NCBI RefSeq assembly: GCF_032062135.1
Contig: NC_092859.1
Coordinates: 155,055,211-155,119,210 of the forward strand
Direction: 5' to 3'
Length of the DNA stretch: 64,000 nt
Source: Pyxicephalus adspersus
Taxonomy: Eukaryota > Chordata > Amphibia > Anura > Pyxicephalidae
The notes below the pieces were generated by a model. The model had not been told where the DNA came from. It searched no databases and saw only the letters and a program-made list of their open reading frames with translations. Position 1 is the stretch's first letter, and each line of letters begins with the position of its first letter. Shown here in pieces: positions 49,204 to 59,949 of the stretch. Made by a program: the position numbers and the translations under genes.

Positions 49204-49734
49204 TAGCTATATATTTGCATACTACTGTTCCTAAGGTTAAAATGAAAAGTTAAAATTAAAAATAAAAGACTTCCAATTATGAATATTTTATTTTAGATAT
49301 GATACAATTATTTTTATAGTAGCTAGTTACGTTTATCTTTTAGTTTATATTGATTGTTATTTGATTTTATCTTTTCCTGTGTATTTTTGGGAGATAAAAC
49401 CAAACTAATTATCGCTGGGTACTTAATTTTGTATTCATTAAAATATATAAAAAATGTTGTCTTTTTAACATGTTTTAACAGTGTTTTTACAATAATGAAA
49501 GAATCCTGTACTATGGAGTGCTGGTGACTTTGTCTTCTAAATCCACACAGCATTGGTGGTTTCATTACAAAGTCTGTGTATTCCTATCACGGAAATTTCT
49601 TGTAAAGAAAAAATAATATGCAAAGCATGCTTTATTTATGCTGCAGTTATCTCTTTAAAAGCAAACTAAAATATTGTCATTGGTTATGCTAAAAGTTAGA
49701 GAAGTAATCCAATCTAAAGTGATTGAACTAGTAT

Positions 49735-49930
49735 AGTGAGTCATGTGATATATCTGTTGTAGTAGGTCATGTGACGTACTTACTGTAGTAGGTCATGTGA
49801 TGTATCTTTTGTAGTAGGTCATGTGATGTACTTACTACTGTAGTAGGTCATGTGATGTATCTATTGTAGTGGGTAATATGATTTACTTTCTGTAGAGGTC
49901 ATGTGATGTACTTACTTGAGTGGACCATGT
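49735..49930. repeat. Minisatellite, 26-bp unit
   Basis: The anchor TCATGTGA (or variant) recurs at 49741, 49767, 49793, 49819, 49848, 49874 and 49899: spacings 26, 26, 26, 29, 26, 25. Each unit contains TAGTAGGTCATGTGATGTA. Confidence 0.92.
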
Positions 49931-50810
49931 TGAAAAGTCTGCTCCAGTCATGGGTGACTAATCTCTACTACATCCCTTTTGGGATCAACTGCTTTTTTTA
50001 GAAACCCAATATTGGGAGCATGTTCCAACCTTTGCTCTCTGTGACATTTGTAATGCTATGCTCCTCCAAGAGAATGGCTGCCAAAGACAATTGAAAAGAA
50101 TTAGTCCAATAAAATTAATAGTAATAGGTGTCTTCTACAATATAGTATTAAAATATATAATTTCTACAGACCCTTAACTGGACAACTCCAGAACTGGAGA
50201 GATATCAGGAGCTTATTCCCCTTGAAGTGATGCCCTTGGCGAATCTCAGCCCCACTTCAGTCCAAATTTTTTAGGAAAATGTCCACAGTGCAGTTACATA
50301 AGACTTTAGTGACTTTCTTCAATAAACAAAACAGGGGTTCAGCACAATACTTAAACCATGATAGGAACACAGTTACCAATAGTCAAATCCCAACATGTTG
50401 ATTCTGTACTAGATACAGTAGTAAGACAGAACTCTCCTATGAGCTTCAGATGTCCCCACCCCATCCAAACTGAAGATTAACAAAGGGCATGAAAAAGTAT
50501 GGTAACATTCCACATTCCCCAAGGAATATGGCTGAATATGGAATGCACTCCAGTATCTGTGGCCTAGCAATCCTTCTAACATAAAACATAAGTCTTCACA
50601 CTTATACACGTTTGCCCAACTACCATCCTATCATACCTATACTTTCTATACCCAATCTTGAAGGTCTAGATGCAAAATGAGAAAACCATGTGGAACTCCT
50701 ACTTCTACATACCAAGCTCTAGCAGTCCTTGATGCAAAGTTGTTACATCTAAAAAATGATCATATCCATCTAGACTGATATTTCATATACCTATATGTGA
50801 GCTGCCCTTG
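49931..50810. other. Gene-free stretch
   Basis: No supported gene or repeat family. Confidence 0.4.
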
Positions 50811-50814
50811 AGAC

Positions 50815-51556
50815 TTTTGGCAATCATTCTTACTACAATGTCATGTGAGCCTTACTACAATGTGGTGTGAGCCCTGAGAAGGGCCAAGACACAAATTCAA
50901 AGCAGTAACTTCTCCAGAGCCTCTGATGGTGAGGATGTTGCGCTGCTGGTTACTGCCAGGTTGCAGTCCTTGGGCACACCAAAATGAGCAAAACACGGTA
51001 CCAAATCACAAAGCAGAAGTATAGTCGAGGAAAGCCAGGGTCAAGGCAGGCAACAAACAGGAGAAGTCAGGTCACATGCCGGGGGTCAATTGTCAGGGAT
51101 CCGGGGGACAGACAGCAATGACACCGGGGCCACTGCAAGCACAGGGAACACGAGAGACACTGGAAGCAACAGGAGGCACAGGTGACTCAGGGACATCCAC
51201 AGACAGACAGGAACACTGGTACAGCACAGGCAAGTTGGCTGGGAACCAACAGACTGGACAATGAGGGGATAAACGCAGGAGCTGGACAGAGGAAACACCG
51301 AATTAAACACCAGGTGAACAGGAACTAGCTCACAGAACTAGAGGCTAGGCACATTAGAGACACGTTGCACGAACACAGAGTGCTGTGTGTGAGCTAACTA
51401 AATAGCTATGGCTGGACAAGAGGCTATTTTCTGATTGGCCAGTGGATTGGACGGAATTGATAAAGCTTGGAAACAGAGGCACGCCAAGCACCAGAACTGC
51501 AAGCATGCGCAGGAGAAAGGCGTCTGCACACTGAGGAAGAGGTGAATGTGACACCT
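50815..51556 (-). mobile_element. LTR-like repeat, probably Ty3/Gypsy-type solo LTR
   Basis: On the minus strand it starts GGTGTCACATTCACCTCTTC, runs through a GC-richer body (CTGTCCCCCGGATCCCTG), and ends near TGGCAGTAACCAGCAGCGCA with CTCTGGAGAAGTTACTGC. The TGTCAC start and absence of coding sequence suggest an LTR; this is from recollection of amphibian repeats and no internal gag/pol is visible. Target duplications were not found, so boundaries are approximate. Confidence 0.45.
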
Positions 51557-51711
51557 TTCATTTATGTTTATAAATCATGACCAGTGTAAGGCATATGTAA
51601 AAACCTTCGCTGCTGCCACCAATAAATTCCCCCCGCAAAACAGCAACCCCCTTTCATGTAAAACAAACACCAATACACGATATTTTGGAATAAATTGGCC
51701 ACAGCAGCCCT

Positions 51712-52207
51712 NNNNNNNNNNNNNNNNNNNNNNNNNNNNNNNNNNNNNNNNNNNNNNNNNNNNNNNNNNNNNNNNNNNNNNNNNNNNNNNNNNNNNNNNN
51801 NNNNNNNNNNNNNNNNNNNNNNNNNNNNNNNNNNNNNNNNNNNNNNNNNNNNNNNNNNNNNNNNNNNNNNNNNNNNNNNNNNNNNNNNNNNNNNNNNNNN
51901 NNNNNNNNNNNNNNNNNNNNNNNNNNNNNNNNNNNNNNNNNNNNNNNNNNNNNNNNNNNNNNNNNNNNNNNNNNNNNNNNNNNNNNNNNNNNNNNNNNNN
52001 NNNNNNNNNNNNNNNNNNNNNNNNNNNNNNNNNNNNNNNNNNNNNNNNNNNNNNNNNNNNNNNNNNNNNNNNNNNNNNNNNNNNNNNNNNNNNNNNNNNN
52101 NNNNNNNNNNNNNNNNNNNNNNNNNNNNNNNNNNNNNNNNNNNNNNNNNNNNNNNNNNNNNNNNNNNNNNNNNNNNNNNNNNNNNNNNNNNNNNNNNNNN
52201 NNNNNNN
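51712..52207. other. Assembly gap (496 N)
   Basis: Run of N. The long open frames spanning it are artefacts. Confidence 1.
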
Positions 52208-53495
52208 CCCTTCTGACCCCTTAGTCACATACCTCTGCCACGAGGCACCTTACATCCTCAACCTCTCCTTCCCCTTCACTTGAACTTTTCACCCCCTCTA
52301 TTCAGCTCAGCCCTCAATGCCCCCCTTGTCATGTGGCCTTTCGCTTATTTTATTTTTTTTTTTTGCTTCAGGCCTGCTTTATGTTGATCTGCTTTTCTCT
52401 TCTCTTGAAAATCAGCATTTAGGCTGTGAAACACGTTGAAAATGTCTACTTTATTAAAGGCCTTCAGTGAACAAGTGTCCAGTGTCTTCTTTAATACCTA
52501 AATATTAGTTAACATGATGGAAGCCGTGGGTATATGTTTGGATATCTAACATCTATCATTCTGGCAACATTTTGTTCTTCAATTGTTTTATTTCAATGGT
52601 TTGGCAAACTTTTTTTCTGGTAATTTTGTTGAATTTTGATGGGTATAAAGTTTATTTATGTTTTTTACCAAAAAATGATTATGCGTTCTATAAATTCCAT
52701 GTTTCTAACTAGAAACATTACTTAGCACTTATATCTTGAAGGACACACGAATCCATCACAGCAGTTTTACTTTAAAATAAATGTATATCACCAAAATAAG
52801 TTTACTGCTCAAAAAACGGTAAAACTCCTAGTTTGGAATTTGAAAATGAGAAAGTCATTCACAGGCTAAAACTATCATTGTCATATCCTTTGCAATTGAC
52901 TACAGTGCAGAGGTGGTGACAGCAGGGTTTTAATAGGAAAAAAAGAGAATTGCATCAATGTGTGTGGTTGGCACATCTGCACTTCCAAAAGCAGCACAAG
53001 TAAAATAGCAAGTGAAATTTCAACATGAAACACATCTCCTAAATCCTTTATCTAATAATCAAACACAGATTTAAATTAGCAGTAATAATATAACGATAAC
53101 CAAATGGTAAATGTTCAATGAATGGACATGAAGGTTTTATTGCTTGTAATAATGAACTGTCTGTCTATAATGCTCACTACAGAAAGAAGCAAAAGCATTT
53201 TCTAGACAGACAAGACGGATTACGTATTTAATCATCATATACAGAAAAGGAAATATTTAAGGTACAAGTCCTTTGTTATGAGTGGTGCCTGGTAACGAGA
53301 GAGCAACCTGCTGAATTTTTCCAGCATATTAGATTGGTATGGCCATAGAAGATTAAAAAATCTTGTATGGACATTATTTTAGGATTGCTTAAGGCACAAT
53401 AAACATATAATTATGGGAGGAAAAAGTGTCAGGAGTTTCTGAAATTGTGTGCATTCCTAAACAGCATGGATAGGCTAAATCATAACATGCAGGGT
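52208..53495. other. Gene-free stretch with possible retroelement tail
   Basis: CAGCATTTAGGCTGTGAAAC, ACGTTGAAAATG and TTTATTAAAGGCC near 52411-52460 resemble amphibian retroelement tail sequence from memory. Nothing else is supported. Confidence 0.35.
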
Positions 53496-53611
53496 AAAAC
53501 TGGAAGATAGGACGGGGGCATGGCTAGCTGATGGCCGTGTGAGACATGCGTCATCTGCGCTCTGTCCGGCCTGTTTATATCAGCGCCATTGGCACCTTGT
53601 ACTCACTTCAG

Positions 53612-54400
53612 ATGGTGCCAAAATCAAAGGGGAGCCAGAAGGCGAAGGATGTGGACAGCTTCGGCGCCTGGAACCCGGCCCTGAAGCCGCGGCCTCAAGT
53701 TACAGCCGCGGCCGCGACGCCGTGTTGAGAATTGCAGGAGAGTGGCCTGCATACTGCACCCCCTCCGGATCAAGTCTCCCAGGTACCTTTTTTTCCACCC
53801 AAGAATACCCCATAAGAAGCCCCTAACTCATGGGCTCCATGGAGGATTCCTCTACTTTCGGTTCCCCATTATATGCTTATATGGGACTAGAAAGCCCACT
53901 TAAGGGCTCTCCCCACTATGCAAGATTTAAGCTCCAGTGTTGAGGGGTTGGAGGCTAGCTGTTAAGCTGAATTTCAAGCCATTCAGAAATCCCTGCAACA
54001 GTCGACTAACACCACTACTGTACTGCAATCTACCTGTCCTGAACTTACTACTCAGGTGTCTTTTCATAGCGAAATATTGGAGCTCCATGAAATGCAAATT
54101 GCAACGCTCTTTTTGCTACTTGATGGAAAAGAAAACTGCTACCGCCAGAACAATATTCTTATCAGCGAGCTACCAGAATCTGTTCCTAAATCAGAATTAA
54201 CCTCTGCAGCGAGCGCTATTTTTGCTAAGCTTTTGAATGTACCATCTGATGGGGATCTAGAAATTGACCGTGTACACAGGAATCTTGGCCCACGCAGTAA
54301 GGTTGCTCAACATCCAAGAGATGTCATTTGTAGAATTCACTTCTACCGCACTAAAGAGGACATTATGAGAAAAGCTAGGGAGCCTTCCTTGTTTATTTGG
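53612..54400 (+). pseudogene. LINE ORF1 pseudogene (RNA-binding protein)
   Basis: ORF1p of L1-type elements coats the element RNA as a chaperone. The start is probably the ATG at 53612 (VPKSKGSQKAKD, basic). A later frame (54056-54400) carries the conserved region: NNILISELPESVPKSEL, LEIDRVHRNLGP and PRDVICRIHFY, which match the L1/Tx1 ORF1 RRM-type region as I know it. Frameshifts and stops separate the parts (first stop shortly after 53700). Confidence 0.85.
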
Positions 54401-54767
54401 GTCTTAATGTTTTTGCTGCTGTTACTTACTGTACAGTTTCAAAGGGTTTTTCAATGTGATAAGATATGTATTTTCCCCATGTTTTAGGTATGTGGAGTTC
54501 CCCTGGAGGGGGACTGGCCGGGGCCCGCTTTTGGCTGACACTTCCCCCACATAGGCCTACTGTCCTTGGTTGACGGACTTTGGGGATATATTCCCTTTAC
54601 CCTTTCCCCAAGTTAGGTTTTCGCCCTGAGGATGTGAACTAGCCCATCCCGTCCATTTGGTGAATATTTTCATCCCCTAGTCTAGTTTTTTCCCTTTCTA
54701 TTTGTGATCCCCTTAGTTCCCTCCCCTCTCCCTTATCCAACCACACATAACGCACTTGAATTTGTAA

Positions 54768-55779
54768 ATGTCTTTGCAACGTCCTCAAGCCCAACCCCTC
54801 AGGGTTCGTACCCTTAATGTGAAGAGCCTTAACAGCCCTAATAAACAATCTCAGCTACTATATGCACAACACAAGGCTAGAGTCCACATTATCCTACTCC
54901 AAGACACTCATTTTCAAACCAACAAAATCCCATCCCTACACAATCAGTACTATACCACCTGGTACCATAGCTCCAATCCTGATGCCCAAACTAAAGGAGT
55001 ATCTGTTGCATTCTGCAAGTCTCTCCTGATTCAGGTTTTTGACTCTCTCAGCGAAACGCAGGGTAGATACCTATTTCTTAAGGTACCCAATTGGGGCGAA
55101 ATGTACACAATAGCCTATCTAAATTTATTCAATTACCAACCAACTGTGTTTTACATCAAATGTTTAGATTCCCCTAAGGGATTGCAGATGAAACTATTGT
55201 TGCTATTAACTATTAACTTTGCCCTCGATCCTCGCTTAGACACTCCCTCAGGTAAAACTCCCATATCTTAATCTAAGCTAAACTCATTTCATACTAAACT
55301 ATGTGAAATCAGGTTACTAGATGTTTGGCGCACTTTGCATCCTGCACTTTGCAACTAAGGATTACACATTTTTTTCCAATCCACACCAGGTGTACTCACG
55401 GATAGATTATCTTTTAGTCAGTCACCCTGCACTAGATTGGCACCCCCTCTCCACCATTGATTATTGTCCTTGGTCAGATCATGCATCTGTCACTGTCACT
55501 TTTCACCTCCCCCAGGTAACGTCCCGAAGGTGGACATGGCGGTGCAATGATTCTTTATTTAAAGATCCTATTTGTGCCAGGGCAGTGGTTGATGCTTTCA
55601 CCAAATTTATACAAGATCACTCTTCAGACTCAACTCCTCTCCCCGTCCAATGGGAGGCAATGAAGGCAGTTATTCAGGGGTTCTCATTTAGCAGGGCTCG
55701 CAACATAAAAGGATCAGGTTGCAGGACATACAAAACACATTGCTTAAAATCCAAAACCTGGACGTTATACTATACATAA
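54768..55779 (+). pseudogene. LINE ORF2 endonuclease part, pseudogene
   Basis: An APE-type endonuclease nicks the target DNA. Seen: RTLNVKSLNSPNKQSQLL and HIILLQDTHFQ near the start, then in a second frame (55321-55779) DYTFFSNPHQVYSRIDYLL and CPWSDHASVTV, which contain the catalytic Ser-Asp-His end of the domain. The glutamate normally seen in the QETH motif is Asp here (LLQDTH). A deletion or frameshift lies between the two frames, around 55140-55320. Confidence 0.88.
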
Positions 55780-56129
55780 CTCTAAACAAACTCTGTCCTC
55801 TGATACCTTTTTAGAATTAACTACAGGCAGAACCCACCTTTTAGAGCTATATGATTTAGCATATCAGCGTTACAGAGACCGTTTTTTTGTAAAATGACAC
55901 GGGAGACTGTTATCCAGGGGACTTCATCCTCGTGCACCTATCACCTATGTCCCATCAATTTGTGCGACTCAGGGAGACTTAACATCTACCCCTTAAGATA
56001 TACTGCAAATATTCCATAAATACTACACAGACCTATTTCAACTCCAACCAAACCCGGTCACACCCATTGCTCTCCAAAATTATATCGATGAGACAGCTCT
56101 TCCATTATTAGACCCGGAGGTTGTGTCAT

Positions 56130-57345
56130 TCTTAGAATCCCCTTTCACAGAGGAAGAGGTAGCATCTACTCTGGCAGGGAAAAGCCCTGGCCCAGATGTG
56201 TTTACCCCAAAAATTCTACAAACTTCATACTCTTAATCTAGTCCCTTTTTTGACAAAGGTGTTATCCTCTATCTCTGACGATAAACCCTTTACAGCACAA
56301 AGTTTAAAAGTCCACATTACAATTCTTCCTAAACCTGGTAAGGACCACATATTGTGCTCCAATTATAGACCCATCTCCCTTATTAACGTTGATGTTAAAT
56401 TGTTTTCTAAGACTATCACCAATAGACTCACTAAACATATGCCCTTTTTAATACATAAAAACCAGGTAGAATTCATCCAGGGGCGAGAGGCAAAGGATAA
56501 CACCCTCAAAACTATTCTCCTAATCCAGCATGCCAAGGCGTCCAAGGTTCTTATGTGCCTTCTCTCGGTTGACGCCGAAAAGGCGTTTCGTAGGGTTGAT
56601 TGGTCTTTTATGTATGCAGCTCTACATCAGGTGGGTCTAGGCACTGGCATGATGAGGGTCAACGTTCTTTGTCTGACTTTTTTCGGATTTTGAATGGTAC
56701 CAGGCAGGGTTGCCCTTTATCACCCTTGTTATACGCCCTAGGTGACATTCTTCATAATGACCGTGTTCCACCCATGTTCTCCCTCAACCCTCAGATAGGT
56801 AGTGGGATGTCCTCTTGGTTTGCATATAGGCAAATACACTCATACATCTCCTCGTTTTCAGACCTTCCTGTTTTACACAAAGGCCTGACGGGGTTTGAGG
56901 CATTTTTGAGGTTGCCCACTCCTCCCACTCATTTCATTTTTATTCTTTATAGACTGCTCAATCAGGACGCTACTGCAGGTACCCCCACATATACACGCAA
57001 CTGGGAATCTGAATCAGGCACACCAGTAATGGCAGAAGATTGGGAGAAATCCTTTACTCCTACACACAAACTTACTCTCATCTGCAGAGCTCAAGAAACT
57101 AACTATAAGATCTTGTCCAGGTGGTACCTTTGCCCTGGGGATCAACACCGTATATCTCCAGCACACTCGGACAGATGTTGGTGTTGGCTTACCCAGCGAG
57201 ATTCCATGTTGCATGTATGGTGGGAGTGTCCGCCCATCTGCCGTTTCTGGGAAACAATTAATAATTTGTATAATGATTGTACAGGCTCTGATGTTCGCAA
57301 TAGTCCCAAAAGTGCTTCTTCTGTCCATGATTCCGGGTTTCATTA
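56130..57345 (+). pseudogene. LINE ORF2 reverse transcriptase and C-terminus, pseudogene
   Basis: The reverse transcriptase begins with a KSPGPD-type motif (56180), then KPGKDHILCSNYRPISLIN, DVKLFSKTITNRL, SVDAEKAFRRVDW and, in another frame, NGTRQGCPLSPLLYAL. The sequence then jumps directly to the C-terminal region, so the catalytic YADD segment and thumb are deleted (junction near 56745-56765). The C-terminus keeps a Cys/His motif (CWCW...HVWWECPPICRFW). It cannot be active as read. Confidence 0.92.
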
Positions 57346-57954
57346 AATCCACCAAACGCAATGTGCTTCGTCACTTTCTTACCACTGCCAGGGTTCTTAT
57401 ACCTAGGTATTGGAAGCACGTGACAATTTCGTCTATTAAAGACTAATTCACGGATGTTGAAAAAATCTGCCACATGGAACAATTAGTTGCAGAGGATGAT
57501 GACAGGTTGGAACAGTTTAAGATGACTTGGATGGCTTAGGATTGGTTTAAAGATTCCCCTAAATTTAGTACTTACCTTATATAATTGGAGATTTATTTGT
57601 CTTCGAGCTTATGGATTATATGTGCATTGTACTTGAGACGTAAACTTGTCTCCTTCATTTTATCTCTGTGTTACTTCTCTGTTATTTTTGGCACATGAGT
57701 GGTGTGGCACTGGTGGCTCACTGCCCATGCATGTGTAAGGGTCAGGGGTACCATATGTGTCTCTTGCCTGTTATGATTATTCTTTTGCTGTTTCTGTTTC
57801 TGTATGCCATGATTACAAGAACGGTTTATGTATCTTTGCCTGGTTTCATTGTGTTATTTTTTGTATCTTGTCTTTTGTGTGTTATTTTAGTTGTTTAAAA
57901 TCAATAAAATTATATTTCACAAAAAAAAAAAACTGGAAGATGGGAGAGAAGAGA

Positions 57955-58210
57955 CCACCAACACACTGCAAGAGACCACTAGAGACCATCAACATACTGC
58001 AATAGGCTACTAGAGATCACCAGCATACTGCAAGAGACTACTAGGGATCACTAACGTGCATCAACAGGCCTACAGTATGCTAGACTAGAGACTTTTTAGA
58101 GATCACCAAGTAGTACCAACAGGCTGCAAGAGTGAACCAACAGAAAAAGAGGCCACAATATATACTAGTATACTGAAAAAAATACTGGAGACTTATTAGA
58201 GATCATTGAC
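57955..58210. repeat. Degenerate tandem repeat, unit about 35-45 bp
   Basis: Repeats of CACTAGAGACCATCAACATA / TACTAGAGATCACCAGCATA / TACTAGGGATCACTAAC with ACTGCAAGAGA or similar between them. It starts directly after the LINE's 3' target duplication. Confidence 0.7.
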
Positions 58211-58214
58211 ATAG

Positions 58215-59320
58215 AGATCATTGACAACAGAGGAGGACAAGAAACAGAGATTACAAAATACCAATGGCATGCTGCAAGAGAAACCAGCAGGGTCAACTAC
58301 ACATGCTGTATATACAAGTCAAAGTACAGAAGTGCAAAAATCATATTTAGGCATTAATTCTATAAAATTTTCACAACCCATTAGTAATACATACCTAAGA
58401 TGGGGGAGGGGTTGCAGTTTTTCCGAGTTTTACCAAATAGTACACTTTCTGAATTTTGCATTACTAGAAACACTTTTCCCTGTGGTATATGCCCCAGCTC
58501 ACCTCTTCCTCTCAGGGCTGATCTCCTCTGAAGTTGTGAACTGGGAAGAGATGGGAGGTTTAATCATAACTATAGCAAATTAAAGTTAGTGAGCAGTACC
58601 AGAAGTGGGCTAAAAAGTGATAACATAAGTGGTACTTCAGGCGATGGTGTAGTACCAGGAAGCCATGGCAGGATAACAGAGGAGGTAGTGTGGATTTGTA
58701 ATGGTGGAATGGGCTGGGAGAGGAACCAGTAGGGAGTCTCAATAGGATGGAGAAGGATAGTAAGCCATAATTATCAAAGACAATGTCCTGGGGGAATAGA
58801 GAGAAAGAAATGTGGATCTGTGAAGGTGAAGCTAGGTGGCAGAGAAGGCAGCAAGAATTAGTGACTGTGGAGCAAGGGAGATAGTAAAGAGGTAAAGAAA
58901 CCGGGGGGCAACTGAGATGTAGCCCCATGGTAGCAGCTCAGTTATCCTGGGTTCTCTCCTTTGTTACTGTACAAGATGTGACCCACCAAAAAAACCTGGA
59001 CCCAGATATATATATCAAAGGTGTTTGAAAGTCACTCCTAAATTACACTAGACAGGAACAGGAGGAGCAACTGTGCAATGAACTTTAAAGAGCAATCATC
59101 AGATTTTTACAATATACCAGAAACCATTCACAGAGAAGGGGAGGCATTAAACTGGGAGAAGTGTAAGAAAAAAAAAAGTGGTACAGGAGGTAAATAACCC
59201 AATGGGCACACAGGAAGAAGAGGATAGCAGGGACAGAAGAGGAGAGCAAACATATGGGCAGGAGGGGAGTAAGACTTGGACAGAATGGTGTCACTATGTA
59301 AGTGGTCCTGGTGCTCCAAT
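58215..59320. other. Gene-free stretch, purine-rich
   Basis: Long G/A-rich + strand (58600-59290) gives open frames on the minus strand (e.g. 58560-58928) with low-complexity Ser/Leu/Pro composition and no known domain. Confidence 0.45.
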
Positions 59321-59324
59321 AGCT

Positions 59325-59600
59325 AGATATTCAACCCTGCTATACTTACCTGTCTCTGTTCTGTCGCAGGGTATCGGCATGTCCCTTCTTGCAATCTTCG
59401 CCTGGCCAAGATGACTTGAGAGTTCATTCAGTACTTGCATGCGTAAGGCATGCCATGGGTTCCAGGACCAATCAGTAAGGTAAGAAGGATTATTGCAGAA
59501 TGGACATTGCCTGTCCCTTTCTGCAATTTTGACCCACCTGATTCAACATTTAGTTTAGCAGTACAGCATAGGACCCTGAAGTTTATTAGGGCCCTTTAAC
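59325..59600. repeat. Unclassified interspersed repeat
   Basis: Contains ATTGCCTGTCCCTTTCTGCA, similar to 5690-5720, and a TATACTTACCTG start. Class unknown. Confidence 0.35.
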
Positions 59601-59654
59601 GAGGACTGCAGGGCATGATAGAAAGGTATGGCTGCAGTATTCATGATGTAGAAC

Positions 59655-59945
59655 AGTAAAGCTACGTACTCACGTCAGATTTTTCCCACACGATAATCAG
59701 CTCAGGGCTGATATCGAGCGAGAATCTGGCGTGTGTACAGTCCGCGTCGTTTATCGCCAGGACGGATCCACGGAGGATGAACGAGCAGGGTGCCGCTCTA
59801 TCGCTCTCCCCCTCCCCTCTCGATAGAGCAGAACGGTGCCGTATGTACAGCACTCATTCATGCATCGTGTGGTTCTTATCGTTGAAAAGGATTGTGAAAG
59901 ATCCTTTCCAATGACAAGAATTGCACGTGTGTAAGTCTTGTTAGC
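59655..59945. repeat. Interspersed repeat with terminal and internal inverted repeats
   Basis: Left end TACGTACTCACGTCAGATT, right end ATTGCACGTGTGTAAGT (loosely inverted). Inside is a hairpin CGCTCTATCG / CGATAGAGC around a CCCCCTCCCC loop (about 59792-59830). A fragment of similar style is at 19660-19740. CG-richer than its surroundings. Confidence 0.5.
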
Positions 59946-59949
59946 AGAA

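Larger units (their letters stand above)
53513..57928 (+). mobile_element. Tx1/L1-type LINE, internally deleted, with TSD
   Basis: Flanked by near-identical AAAACTGGAAGATAGGA (53496-53512) and AAAACTGGAAGATGGGA (57929-57945). The 3' end has AATAAA (57903-57908) and a poly-A tract (57921-57932). It contains ORF1 and ORF2 remnants in order. At about 4.4 kb it is shorter than intact members, and parts of ORF2 are missing, yet both ends appear present. The 5' part (53513-53760) is CG-rich like a LINE promoter. Confidence 0.92.

Noticed and set aside
49735..49930. CRISPR-like array
   Set aside because: Units are contiguous with no unique spacers, in a vertebrate genome; an ordinary minisatellite.
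51564..52283. Open frames up to 239 codons spanning the second gap
   Set aside because: Almost entirely N; the real residues at the ends look like nothing known.
58560..59319. Minus-strand open frames rich in Leu, Ser and Pro
   Set aside because: They come from a purine-rich + strand stretch of low complexity; no domain.
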